Positions 15,021 through 21,869 of a stretch of 42,463 bases of DNA are shown in pieces (position 1 is the stretch's first letter; each line of letters starts with the position of its first letter). Source of the stretch: DAOTTX01 sp034437515 (GTDB lineage: Bacteria; Chloroflexota; Anaerolineae; Aggregatilineales; Phototrophicaceae); contig DAOTTX010000253.1 in the NCBI GenBank assembly GCA_034437515.1, positions 1-42,463 on the forward strand. Direction: 5' to 3'. Position numbers and translations under genes: made by a program. The notes under the pieces are model-generated. The model made no database searches. It was not told where the DNA came from and was given only the letters and a program-made list of their open reading frames with translations.

Positions 15021-16256
15021 TTAGTATGTCGGCAGTGTGGTGTCAATGTCTCGCGCCCAGGCCAGGATGCCGCCTTCCAGGTTACGCAGGTTGGTGTCAT
15101 CATAGCCGACTTCCTTCAGCATGTGGATGACATCGGCGCTGCGCTTACCCGACCGGCAGTGGACGACGATCTCACGATCTTGCGGAAGTTCCGCCAGCAC
15201 GGTTTCTTCCGGCAGTTTGCGCCCGGCGAGCACGGCATTTTTCGCCGCTTGAATCTTCCCCTTCGGAATGCGCAACGTGTCATCCAGTGCGGCGATCTCC
15301 CACTCGTGCGGGTCGCGCACATCCAGCACCAGCAGATCCTCACCGCTGTCGAGCCGATCTTTCAACTGCTGCACATTGATGATTTGCAGGTCAGCGTCTT
15401 CGTCGGCGGTGCTGTAATTGCTGTGGTCGTGCGCAGGCATCCCGCAGAACTGCTCGTAGTCGATCAACTCGACCGTTTCTTTCGGAATACTGCATACCGG
15501 GCACTCAGGGTTCTTGCGCACCTTGATGGGCGTGAAACTCATATCCAGCGCGTCGTAAAGCAACATTCGCCCGATTGCCGGTTCACCGATACCGAGGATG
15601 ATCTTAATAGCTTCGGTGGCTTGCATCGTGCCAATCGTCCCCGGCAGGATGCCCAGCACACCGCCCTCGGCGCAGCTCGGCACCAGACCGGGCGGGGGCG
15701 GCTCCGGGAACATGCAGCGATAGCACGGGCCTTCTTCGGCGTAGAACACACTCAACTGCCCCTCGAAGCGGAAGATGCTGCCGTAGACGTTGGGCTTGCC
15801 GAGCTTGACACACGCATCGTTGACCAGATAGCGCGTCGGGAAGTTGTCGGTGCCATCGATGATAATGTCATACGGCTCCATGATTTCCAGCGCATTATCG
15901 GAGGTCAGCGGCACGTTGTACTTGTCAATCTCGATGAACGGGTTCAGGTCTTTGATGCGCCCCTCGGCGCTATCCAACTTGGAAACACCCAGCGTGCTCT
16001 GCCCGTGAATGATCTGCCGTTGCAGATTGCTTTCATCCACCACATCATAATCCACAATGCCCATACGACCGATCCCCGCCGCCGCCAGATAAAGCGCGGT
16101 CGGGCTGCCTAACCCACCGGTGCCGATCACAAGCACATTGGCGGCCTTGAGCTTGCGCTGCCCTTCGATGCCGACCTCCGGCATGATGACGTGGCGGCTG
16201 TAGCGGCGCACTTCCTCGTTGGAAAGTTTCGCTTGTGTCTTCACTAGAGATTCCAT
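15021..16256 (-). CDS. moeZ: E1-like adenylyltransferase/sulfurtransferase (ThiF/MoeB + rhodanese fusion)
   Basis: Protein of 411 aa. Residues about 10-260 are a MoeB/ThiF domain: RYSRHVIMPEVG start, nucleotide loop GTGGLGSP, adenylation Asp in DGTDNFPTRY, and zinc cysteines in CYRCMFPEPPPP and CPVCS. Residues about 300-411 are a rhodanese domain (LDVRDPHEWE, active Cys about 367 in VHCRSGKRS). It would adenylate the C-terminal glycine of a sulfur carrier and then convert it to a thiocarboxylate using persulfide from the rhodanese cysteine. Last gene of the sulfur operon. The partner is most likely the carrier encoded at 16422-16691, with the 53-aa ORF between them. In other organisms this architecture also serves molybdopterin or thiamine synthesis. 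Confidence 0.93.
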   Translation of the reverse strand: MESLVKTQAKLSNEEVRRYSRHVIMPEVGIEGQRKLKAANVLVIGTGGLGSPTALYLAAAGIGRMGIVDYDVVDESNLQRQIIHGQSTLGVSKLDSAEGRIKDLNPFIEIDKYNVPLTSDNALEIMEPYDIIIDGTDNFPTRYLVNDACVKLGKPNVYGSIFRFEGQLSVFYAEEGPCYRCMFPEPPPPGLVPSCAEGGVLGILPGTIGTMQATEAIKIILGIGEPAIGRMLLYDALDMSFTPIKVRKNPECPVCSIPKETVELIDYEQFCGMPAHDHSNYSTADEDADLQIINVQQLKDRLDSGEDLLVLDVRDPHEWEIAALDDTLRIPKGKIQAAKNAVLAGRKLPEETVLAELPQDREIVVHCRSGKRSADVIHMLKEVGYDDTNLRNLEGGILAWARDIDTTLPTY

Positions 16257-16260
16257 CTTC

Positions 16261-16422
16261 TCACTGCTCCTCGTGCGTTTCCAATAAGGTCATGATGTCC
16301 TGCCAACCATAGGCGATTCCGGTCAGTGGCTTACCGCCGAGTGGTGCATAGAATTTCGTGAAGGATTGTCTGCCGATACTCAGGTGGGCATCTGCGACGG
16401 TTGCAAGACGGCTTGTTGCCAT
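16261..16422 (-). CDS. small 53-aa protein between sulfur carrier and E1-like enzyme
   Basis: Not a known family to me. The ATG at 16422 overlaps the stop of the sulfur-carrier gene (TGATG), and the frame runs without interruption to a TGA at 16263-16261, just 4 nt before the ATG of the E1-like gene. The GAGGAG-like sequence at its end would be that gene's ribosome-binding site. The product begins MATSRLATVADAHL, has a central aromatic/glycine stretch (FYAPLGGKPLTGIAYGWQD) and an acidic end (LETHEEQ). The tight coupling on both sides and the amino-acid composition argue for a real gene. It has no cysteine and a single His-rich point is lacking, so it is unlikely to carry sulfur itself. Perhaps an adaptor; that is a guess. 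Confidence 0.62.
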   Translation of the reverse strand: MATSRLATVADAHLSIGRQSFTKFYAPLGGKPLTGIAYGWQDIMTLLETHEEQ

Positions 16423-16691
16423 CAGCCACCTGCAATGCTGGGAATAATGCGCAAATTGTCGTCCGCGTCGATTTCGGTTTCCATTCCGTCGAGGAAGCGC
16501 ACGTCTTCATCACCGAGGAACACGTTCACAAAGTTACGCAGTTCGTCGCCGTTGTAAAGATGTTGCTTGAGGTCGGGATACGTCTCAACGAGGCTGTTCA
16601 ACGCCGCGCCGATGGTGTCTCCGGTGACGTCGATCTGTGCTTCCCCCCCGGTATAAGCACGCAGGGGCGTAGGGATCTTAATCGTTGCCAT
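16422..16691 (-). CDS. ubiquitin-like sulfur carrier protein (MoaD/ThiS/CysO family)
   Basis: Beta-grasp protein of 89 aa ending exactly in SIAGG-stop. The exposed Gly-Gly C-terminus is the site of adenylation and thiocarboxylation. The sequence IKIPTPLRAYTGG at the start and DEDVRFLDGMETEIDADDNLRIIPSIAGG at the end match the family; length is typical. The metX/metY/JAMM neighbours point to sulfur donation for homocysteine, as described for the protein-thiocarboxylate methionine route in Wolinella succinogenes, rather than to molybdopterin. Unlike pre-proteins that must be trimmed, this one already ends in Gly-Gly. The gene overlaps the downstream small ORF by 3 bp. Confidence 0.92.
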   Translation of the reverse strand: MATIKIPTPLRAYTGGEAQIDVTGDTIGAALNSLVETYPDLKQHLYNGDELRNFVNVFLGDEDVRFLDGMETEIDADDNLRIIPSIAGG

Positions 16692-16775
16692 GAGCTTTTC
16701 TCTCTTCTTCGGTTTTGGATTGCGATTATTTGACAGCTTCAGATTACGGATACTTACGTTAAAACACGCTAAGCA

Positions 16776-18011
16776 TCAATGGTCGAACTGACATCGCCCG
16801 GTTTCTTTACGCTGCCACATCTGAGTGAGGTAGCCGCCGACGATCTCGTTCATCGTCTCGACTTCGACCAGAAAGGAGTCATGCCCGAAGGCCGCTTCGA
16901 CGCGGTGATACTCCACTTCACGCTTCAGGCGGCGCAGCGGATCAACCAATTCACGCGCCTGAGCGTCGGTGTAAAGCCAATCACTGGTGAAGCTGATGAC
17001 GAGAAATTGCGCTCTGGTCTCGCGCAGCGCGTCATAGATGGTGCCGTAAGTTTCTGACAGATCGTAATAGTCTAACGCCTTGGTGATGTAAAGATAGCTA
17101 TTGGCGTCGAAACGTTCGGTAAATTTAAAACCCTGATATTGCAGATAACTCTCGACGGCGAATTCCGTCTTAAACGAGTAATGCAGATGGTCATGGTCTT
17201 GCAAGCGCCGCCCGAACTTATCTTCGAGTGAAAGCTCACTCATATAGGTGATATGTCCGATCATCCGCGCCACCGCAAGGCCGGCATCGGGGTGTTTGTC
17301 GGCTTCATAATAGTTGCCCTGTTTCCAGTTGGGGTCGGCGTAGATGGCCTGCCGCCCGATCTCGTTAAAGGCGATGTTCTGCGTGGATGAGCGCGGCGTG
17401 CTAGCGATGAACAGCACATTTTCCACCCGGTCGGGGAATTCAATCGTCCATTGCAAGGCTTGCATCCCGCCCATGCTGCCCCCGGCGACGGCAAACAACC
17501 GGTCGATTCCCAGCCGATCCATCAAATAGCATTGGGCAACCACCATATCCCCGATAGTGACGACCGGGAAGCGCAGCGCGTAGGGCTTGCCATCGGGCGC
17601 AGCGGAGGCCGGGCCGGTGCTGCCCCGGCACCCGCCGACCACATTGGAGCAAATCACGAAGTATTGGTCGGTATCGAACATCTTACCGGGGCCGACCGCG
17701 TCATCCCACCAACCGGGTTTTTCCGCCGGGTCGTCGGTGTAGTACCCGGCGACGTGGGAATCCCCCGACAATGCGTGACAGATCAAAATCGCGTTGGATT
17801 TATCCGCGTTGAGCTGTCCGTAAGTTTCATAGGCCAGCGTAAAGCCATCCAACGTGCCACCGGAGCGCATACGCAGCACGTCGTCGAAATGAGCGTATTG
17901 GCGCTCCACAATGCCGACCGAAGACGGGTCGTACATACGGACGGTTTTGCCGGGCAATAATTCCCTTAGACTTGGTTCTCCGGGCATGATCGTTTCCCTA
18001 AAAACATTCAT
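16776..18011 (-). CDS. metX: homoserine O-acetyltransferase
   Basis: Alpha/beta-hydrolase-fold enzyme of 411 aa that makes O-acyl-L-homoserine (acetyl- or succinyl-; MetX-type folds can do either). Markers are HALSGDSHVAGYY, SNVVGGCRGSTGP, the nucleophile elbow GGSMGGMQALQW, the Asp in TSDWLY and the His in FGHDSFL. I chose the ATG at 18011, because GAGG (18021-18018) lies 6 nt upstream; a GTG at 18023 is in frame but would lie inside that ribosome-binding site. The ribosome-binding site is in the 3' arm of a perfect 12-bp hairpin (see the separate entry). The gene follows metY by 87 bp in the same operon. Confidence 0.95.
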   Translation of the reverse strand: MNVFRETIMPGEPSLRELLPGKTVRMYDPSSVGIVERQYAHFDDVLRMRSGGTLDGFTLAYETYGQLNADKSNAILICHALSGDSHVAGYYTDDPAEKPGWWDDAVGPGKMFDTDQYFVICSNVVGGCRGSTGPASAAPDGKPYALRFPVVTIGDMVVAQCYLMDRLGIDRLFAVAGGSMGGMQALQWTIEFPDRVENVLFIASTPRSSTQNIAFNEIGRQAIYADPNWKQGNYYEADKHPDAGLAVARMIGHITYMSELSLEDKFGRRLQDHDHLHYSFKTEFAVESYLQYQGFKFTERFDANSYLYITKALDYYDLSETYGTIYDALRETRAQFLVISFTSDWLYTDAQARELVDPLRRLKREVEYHRVEAAFGHDSFLVEVETMNEIVGGYLTQMWQRKETGRCQFDH

Positions 18012-18014
18012 TTG

Positions 18015-18065
18015 TGACCTCACCCCTATTCACCGTAGGTCGAACAGTTCGAAGGGGTGAGGTCA
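18015..18065 (-). promoter_or_regulatory. hairpin that sequesters the metX ribosome-binding site
   Basis: On the minus strand TGACCTCACCCC (18065-18054) is perfectly complementary to GGGGTGAGGTCA (18026-18015), with a 27-nt loop that holds a smaller TCGAAC/GTTCGA stem. The 3' arm contains the metX Shine-Dalgarno GAGG and ends 3 nt before the ATG. Folding would block initiation, while a ribosome or ligand that opens it would permit it. The sequence is related to an intergenic repeat at 22908-23008, so it may have been recruited from a mobile palindrome. Confidence 0.6.
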
Positions 18066-18098
18066 GGTTAGGCTCAACTAATAACTGAAAACCTCGAA

Positions 18099-19412
18099 CT
18101 ATACCGGCTGTGCGGTCTTACCCTGCGCGATCTTCAGCGCCTGGTCGAGATCCCACAGGATGTCGTCGATGTCCTCGATGCCGATAGACAGCCGGATGTA
18201 GTCCCCGGTGACGCCGCTGGCGTTTTGCTCGGCTTCGCTGAGTTGCTGGTGTGTGGTCGTCGCCGGATGGATGGCGAGTGAACGCGCATCACCGACGTTT
18301 GCCAGATGCGAGAACAACTTCAGGTTGTCGATGAAGGTAGAACCCGCTTCCTCACCGCCCTTGATGCCGAAGCCGATGATGGAGCCGGGCTTGCCACCCA
18401 GATATTTCTGAGCACGATCATAGCTGGGGTGGTTGCTCAGGCCGGGATAGTTAACCCAGTCAATCGCTGCGTGCGCTTCGAGGTACTCCGCGACCTGTTG
18501 CGCGTTCTCGACGTGGCGTTCCATGCGCAGCGGCAGTGTCTCCAGACCGATGATGTTGAGGAAACTATTGAACGGTGACTGCGCCGCGCCGAAGTCCCGC
18601 AAACCGACCACCCGCGCACGAGCGATGAACGCGCCTTCCCCCGCGAAATCGGAAAGCACCACGTCATGATAAGCTGGTTCTGGCTCGATGAGGGTGCCGT
18701 GACGTCCGCTGGCCTTCCAGTCGAACTTACCGCTGTCGATAATCGCACCGCCGATGCTCAGACCGTGCCCACCGATCCATTTAGTGGTGGAATAGGTGAT
18801 GATGTCCACGCCATGCTCAAACGGACGCCACAGGTACGGCGCGAAGGTGTTATCCGTCACCACCGGGAGGCCGTGCTTGTGGGCGACTTCCACGATGCCT
18901 TCAAAATCGGGGATAACCAGCTTGGGGTTGCCGATGGTTTCCAGATAGACCAGACGGGTCTTATCGTTGATGAGTTTTTCGTATTCGGCGGGGTCGTCGC
19001 TTTCGACAAAGTGCGTCTTGATGCCCAGGCGACCGAGTGTGTACTTCAGCAGGGTATAACTGCCACCGTAAAGCGCACTGGTGGCGATGATCTCATCCCC
19101 GGCCTGTGCCAGCGAAAGGAACGTGAGCAGTTCAGCGGATTGACCGGAGGCCGTCGTGATCGCGCCGACGCCACCTTCCAGCGCGTTGATGCGATCTTCA
19201 AACGCGCCGTTGGTCGGGTTCATGATGCGCGTGTAGATCATGCCCGGTTCTTGCAGCGCGAACAGGTTCGCCGCGTGTTCGGTATCCCGGAACTGGTAAG
19301 ACGTGGTCTGATAGATCGGGACGGCCCGTGCGCCGGTTGCCGGGTCCGGCTCGTAACCAGCGTGGAGCGCACGGGTATGGTAACCAAATTGACGTTCTGT
19401 TTCGTTCGACAT
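18099..19412 (-). CDS. metY: O-acetylhomoserine sulfhydrylase / aminocarboxypropyltransferase
   Basis: PLP enzyme of 437 aa of the Cys/Met metabolism family. It replaces the acetyl group of O-acetylhomoserine by sulfur to give homocysteine. Markers are HTRALHAGYEPDPATGARAVPIYQTTSY (written here only as HTRALHAGYEPD), the motif FALQEPGMIYTRIMNPT, the PLP lysine in TYSTTKWIGGHG, and GLETLPLRMERH. The sulfur donor in this operon is probably the thiocarboxylated carrier rather than free sulfide, judged from the neighbours. It is separated from the JAMM gene by 110 bp and from metX by 87 bp. An AGAGG ribosome-binding site precedes the ATG. Confidence 0.95.
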   Translation of the reverse strand: MSNETERQFGYHTRALHAGYEPDPATGARAVPIYQTTSYQFRDTEHAANLFALQEPGMIYTRIMNPTNGAFEDRINALEGGVGAITTASGQSAELLTFLSLAQAGDEIIATSALYGGSYTLLKYTLGRLGIKTHFVESDDPAEYEKLINDKTRLVYLETIGNPKLVIPDFEGIVEVAHKHGLPVVTDNTFAPYLWRPFEHGVDIITYSTTKWIGGHGLSIGGAIIDSGKFDWKASGRHGTLIEPEPAYHDVVLSDFAGEGAFIARARVVGLRDFGAAQSPFNSFLNIIGLETLPLRMERHVENAQQVAEYLEAHAAIDWVNYPGLSNHPSYDRAQKYLGGKPGSIIGFGIKGGEEAGSTFIDNLKLFSHLANVGDARSLAIHPATTTHQQLSEAEQNASGVTGDYIRLSIGIEDIDDILWDLDQALKIAQGKTAQPV

Positions 19413-19522
19413 GCTATGCCTCTTTCTTTTATTTCTTCTTCGATCAATTAAGGATTATTCGGTTGTTAAAAATTCACGCACCTGTGCGCAACAGCGACAC
19501 AAATGCGACCCTTGTAAGAAAA

Positions 19523-19951
19523 TTATTTTTTGACCACTAATTCACCTTCGTCAAACACACTGCGGTCACGCCGCAGATGCCACACTTTTTGATCAACCGC
19601 TTTGCCCTGCCGCACAGAGGTGATGACGTAGGCGAAGTTCGGCAGCGCGTGTTCGCGGTCATATTCCGAGGGGATTGCCGGGGCGTTCGGATGACTGTGA
19701 TGATAGCCGACCAACGTTAAGCCGCGTGCATCGGCTTCGTCTTCCATTTGTGCCCAATTTTGCGGCGTCATCGCATAGCGGTGATACTGCTCCTCGGTTT
19801 CGAACACGTTGTCGATGTGGATGGCATCGCTGATAAGCACATCATCCCCGTTGACCTCACCGAGTAAGAAGCCGCCGCCCTCGTTAGGAAAAGTCCCCTC
19901 AACATGCTGGAAGATATTCTTTTGTAGGTCTTGCGTCAGGTTTATCGTCAT
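19523..19951 (-). CDS. JAMM/MPN metalloprotease (M67 family), Mec/HcyD-like
   Basis: Zinc isopeptidase-fold protein of 142 aa. The JAMM residues are all present: Glu24 in NEGGGFLLG, His85 and His87 in HHSHP, Ser95 and Asp98 in SEYD. In sulfur-carrier pathways such enzymes cleave the amide between the carrier's Gly-Gly end and the newly made amino acid (CysO-cysteine hydrolase Mec) or trim the carrier. Here the likely job is release of homocysteine. First gene of the operon, with GGAGGTG 6 nt before the ATG. It lies directly behind the attenuator terminator, so transcription of the whole operon must pass that element. Confidence 0.92.
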   Translation of the reverse strand: MTINLTQDLQKNIFQHVEGTFPNEGGGFLLGEVNGDDVLISDAIHIDNVFETEEQYHRYAMTPQNWAQMEDEADARGLTLVGYHHSHPNAPAIPSEYDREHALPNFAYVITSVRQGKAVDQKVWHLRRDRSVFDEGELVVKK

Positions 19952-19978
19952 CTTTTCACCTCCGAATTATCTCCAACT

Positions 19979-20009
19979 AAAAAGAGCCGACCGGGTGGGT
20001 CAGCTCTTT
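19979..20009 (-). terminator. attenuator terminator in the sulfur-operon leader
   Basis: Minus strand: AAAGAGCTGACC (20009-19998), loop CACCC, GGTCGGCTCTTT (19992-19981), continuing into a five-T tract (19983-19979). The stem is 12 bp with one U-G wobble. It lies between the Met/Cys leader ORF and the JAMM ribosome-binding site, so it would stop transcription before the first structural gene. Confidence 0.85.
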
Positions 20010-20055
20010 GAGAATTCACTTTGATGTGCGCCTTATTCGTGCAGCAGCAAAGAGT

Positions 20056-20136
20056 CTAACGCCCGGTTGGTCGCGACTGGTTGCACATGCACATACACAT
20101 GGCGGCGTGGTTATGGTCGTTAAAAATTTTCATCAT
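20056..20136 (-). CDS. Met/Cys-rich leader peptide of the sulfur operon
   Basis: Open frame of 26 codons starting at tandem ATGs (20136 or 20133) and ending at TAG 20058-20056. The product begins MMKIFNDHNHAA, then runs M-C-M-C-M-C at residues 13-18, then NQSRPTGR. Six consecutive Met/Cys codons are far beyond chance, and the position matches the control codons of amino-acid leader peptides. No ribosome-binding site is visible. A candidate extended -10 lies so close that transcription could begin at the ATG itself, making it leaderless. It serves as a sensor rather than a functional product. Confidence 0.72.
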   Translation of the reverse strand: MMKIFNDHNHAAMCMCMCNQSRPTGR

Positions 20137-20142
20137 GGCAAA

Positions 20143-20185
20143 AGACTAACACGCTTTGCAGGCGATTGCAAGCAATTCGCAATCG
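20143..20185 (-). promoter_or_regulatory. candidate promoter and operator of the sulfur operon
   Basis: Minus strand: TTGCAA (20171-20166), 17-nt spacer, then TGT-TAGTCT (extended -10, hexamer 20148-20143). The predicted start falls at about 20136, the first base of the leader ATG. The -35 lies within a perfect inverted repeat CGATTGC-N9-GCAATCG (20163-20185), a good size for a dimeric repressor site. The -10 matches only 3/6, so this is tentative. Confidence 0.42.
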
Positions 20186-20218
20186 TGAAAGATTTATCTA
20201 ATGTTTAAACGTTCATCA

Positions 20219-20247
20219 TTGTAGCCCCAAAACGCTAATGTTATACT
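20219..20247 (+). promoter_or_regulatory. promoter of the citrate synthase gene
   Basis: TTGTAG (20219-20224), 17-nt spacer and TATACT (20242-20247), which has 5/6 match to the -10 consensus. Predicted transcription start near 20254, giving an 80-nt leader before the ATG at 20334. It is divergent from the sulfur operon promoter. Confidence 0.7.
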
Positions 20248-20276
20248 CAAACCCTGAAAACTACCCAAACGATTTT

Positions 20277-20310
20277 GACCACAGAGGCTCCACACCTCTG
20301 GGGGTTTTAG
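20277..20310 (+). terminator. terminator-like hairpin in the citrate synthase leader
   Basis: CAGAGG (20282-20287), loop CTCCACA, CCTCTG (20295-20300), extended by two more pairs after a mismatch and followed by TTTTAG. It lies between promoter and ribosome-binding site, so it could attenuate transcription, but no leader ORF or competing structure is evident. Confidence 0.45.
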
Positions 20311-20333
20311 TTATTTCAAGGAGAAAAACACAC

Positions 20334-21470
20334 ATGTCGAATAAAGGTGGACTCGAAGGAATCGTCGTCGCAGACGTTAAGACGAGTCTCGTTAACGGCG
20401 AAGAAGGCAAGCTGATTTATGCCGGTTACAGCATCGAAGACCTGGCGGAAAACGCCACGTTTGAAGAAGTGGTCTTCCTGCTGTGGCACACACGCCTGCC
20501 CAATGCCGAAGAACTGGAAACCCTGCGCAGCGAGATCGCAAAAGGCGCGTCCCTGCCGGATGACATCATCAGCATGATGAAAACCCTGCCTAACGAATCC
20601 AACCCGATGGCGGTGCTACGCACGGTCGTTTCCGCACTGGCGCATTATGACCCCGACGCAGAAAACCTGACCGACAAAGATGTGGCGATGGAGAAGGCCA
20701 AGCGCCTGACCGGACAGATGACGACCGCCGTCGCCGCCTGGGATCGCATCCGTAAAGGCAATGCCCCCGTCGCCCCGCGTGCAGACCTGACCCTCGCCCA
20801 GAACTTCGTCTACATGCTCAACAACGAAGAACCGAACGCCACCGCCGCCGAAGCGATTAACGCTTATCTGGTGCTGCTCGCCGAACACGGCATGAACGCC
20901 AGCACGTTCTCCTCCCGTGTGACCACCGCGACCGGCTCCGATATGCACAGCGCCGTCGTGACCGCTATCGGCACGCTCAAAGGCCCGGCACATGGCGGTG
21001 CCAACGCCGAAGCGATGAAGATGTTCCTTGAGATCGGCGAGCCGGATAACGTCGAGAACTGGTTCAAGAATGAGGTCAAGAACGGCGACCGCCGCGTGAT
21101 GGGTATCGGGCATCGCGTCTACAAGGCACCGGATCCGCGTGCAGGTGTGCTGCATGACAAGGCCAAAGCCCTGGCGGAAAGCTCCGGGACGAGCAAGTGG
21201 TTCGAGATTGCGGAAAAACTGGCAGAGGTCGCCCTGGAGGATGACTACTTCAAAGAACGTAAGCTGTTCCCGAATGTGGACTACTACAGCGCGATTGTGC
21301 TCTACACACTCGACCTGGACATCGACACCTTCACACCGCTGTTCGCAATGGCCCGTATCGCCGGTTGGTCCGCCAACATCATCGACCAGATGGGCGGTCG
21401 CCTGATTCGCCCGAAGGCCAACTACGTCGGCCCGATGGATCTAAGCTGGACGCCGGTCAGCGAGCGTTAA
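20334..21470 (+). CDS. gltA: citrate synthase
   Basis: Condenses acetyl-CoA with oxaloacetate; first step of the TCA cycle. The protein has 378 aa, the short form typical of Gram-positive, archaeal and Chloroflexota citrate synthases and related 2-methylcitrate synthases. Catalytic residues are seen in GPAHGGANAEAMKM (His), MGIGHRVYKAPDPRA (His and Arg) and FPNVDYYSAIVLY (Asp). The ATG at 20334 has AAGGAG 10 nt upstream; the frame is open further 5' but an earlier ATG lies in the -10 box. A strong terminator follows. Methylcitrate synthase activity cannot be excluded. Confidence 0.95.
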   Translation: MSNKGGLEGIVVADVKTSLVNGEEGKLIYAGYSIEDLAENATFEEVVFLLWHTRLPNAEELETLRSEIAKGASLPDDIISMMKTLPNESNPMAVLRTVVSALAHYDPDAENLTDKDVAMEKAKRLTGQMTTAVAAWDRIRKGNAPVAPRADLTLAQNFVYMLNNEEPNATAAEAINAYLVLLAEHGMNASTFSSRVTTATGSDMHSAVVTAIGTLKGPAHGGANAEAMKMFLEIGEPDNVENWFKNEVKNGDRRVMGIGHRVYKAPDPRAGVLHDKAKALAESSGTSKWFEIAEKLAEVALEDDYFKERKLFPNVDYYSAIVLYTLDLDIDTFTPLFAMARIAGWSANIIDQMGGRLIRPKANYVGPMDLSWTPVSER

Positions 21471-21497
21471 TCTCGCATATCATACACGGCTCATCCC

Positions 21498-21535
21498 CCT
21501 GCTGTAGGCTTGCTTACAGCAGGTTTTTATTTTTA
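21498..21535 (+). terminator. intrinsic terminator of gltA
   Basis: CCTGCTGTA (21498-21506), 8-nt loop, TACAGCAGG (21515-21523), then TTTTTATTTTT. A perfect 9-bp stem with a strong U-tract 27 nt after the gltA stop. Confidence 0.92.
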
Positions 21536-21745
21536 GTGGAGTGACTGTTTTACCGTTAAACGACTTGAACCCCAGCCGCCACACACCGGTGGTGACGTAC
21601 TTCTTATCGACATCGATAATCTGGTGTTTAGCTACCACGGCAGCATGAGCAACCTCGAATCATTCCATATATATCGCCGATGCTGTCGTCTTACTTGCTG
21701 CTCGTCACCCGTGACCAGCAGCATATCCGGACAATCTCTTCATGT

Positions 21746-21846
21746 TAGGACTTTCGCCCAGGATATTCACAAAGGGTTTTAACGGTTCAAAAATCAGAGA
21801 TTTGAGCTTTTCTGAACCGTCCTGAGATTCTCAAGCGAAAGTCCTA
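21746..21846. mobile_element. 101-bp MITE-like nested palindrome with TA ends
   Basis: Perfect terminal inverted repeats TAGGACTTTCGC (21746-21757) and GCGAAAGTCCTA (21835-21846). Inside is a second perfect pair, ACGGTTCA (21782-21789) and TGAACCGT (21813-21820). If the outermost TA on each side is a target duplication, the element is 97 bp with 10-bp ends. This would fit non-autonomous elements mobilised by IS630/Tc1-mariner transposases. There is no coding sequence in it. Confidence 0.55.
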
Positions 21847-21869
21847 TAGGGGTCTTTACCCCTATTTTT
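21846..21869 (+). terminator. orphan terminator-like hairpin
   Basis: ATAGGGGT, loop CTTT, ACCCCTAT, then TTTT. A perfect 8-bp stem with a U-tract, abutting the right end of the MITE-like element. No intact plus-strand gene precedes it, so it may be left over from a lost gene or belong to a small RNA. Confidence 0.55.

Larger units (their letters stand above)
19979..20136 (-). promoter_or_regulatory. ribosome-mediated Met/Cys attenuator (leader ORF, antiterminator, terminator)
   Basis: An alternative fold competes with the terminator. The segment 20067-20048 (ACCGGG, C, GUUAG, A, CUCUUUG) pairs with 20010-19990 (CAAAGAG, CUGAC, CCA, CCCGGU) in three helices of 6, 5 and 7 bp, with one U-G wobble. 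It uses the 5' arm of the terminator, so the two cannot coexist. The antiterminator's 5' arm starts 16 nt after the last Cys codon (20085-20083) and contains the leader stop codon (20058-20056). A ribosome stalled on the Met/Cys codons would leave this arm free (read-through). A ribosome reaching the stop would cover it (termination). The structures are seen; the mechanism is inferred by analogy with trp/his leaders. Confidence 0.75.

Noticed and set aside
15009..16112. 367-codon open frame antisense to the ThiF-rhodanese gene
   Set aside because: Shadow of a gene with intact active sites; composition is His/Arg/Val-rich as expected from antisense of GC-rich codons.
19979..20220. SAM riboswitch or T-box upstream of the met operon
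   Set aside because: I looked for the multi-helix SAM core and the T-box sequence and found neither; the leader ORF with competing hairpins explains the region.
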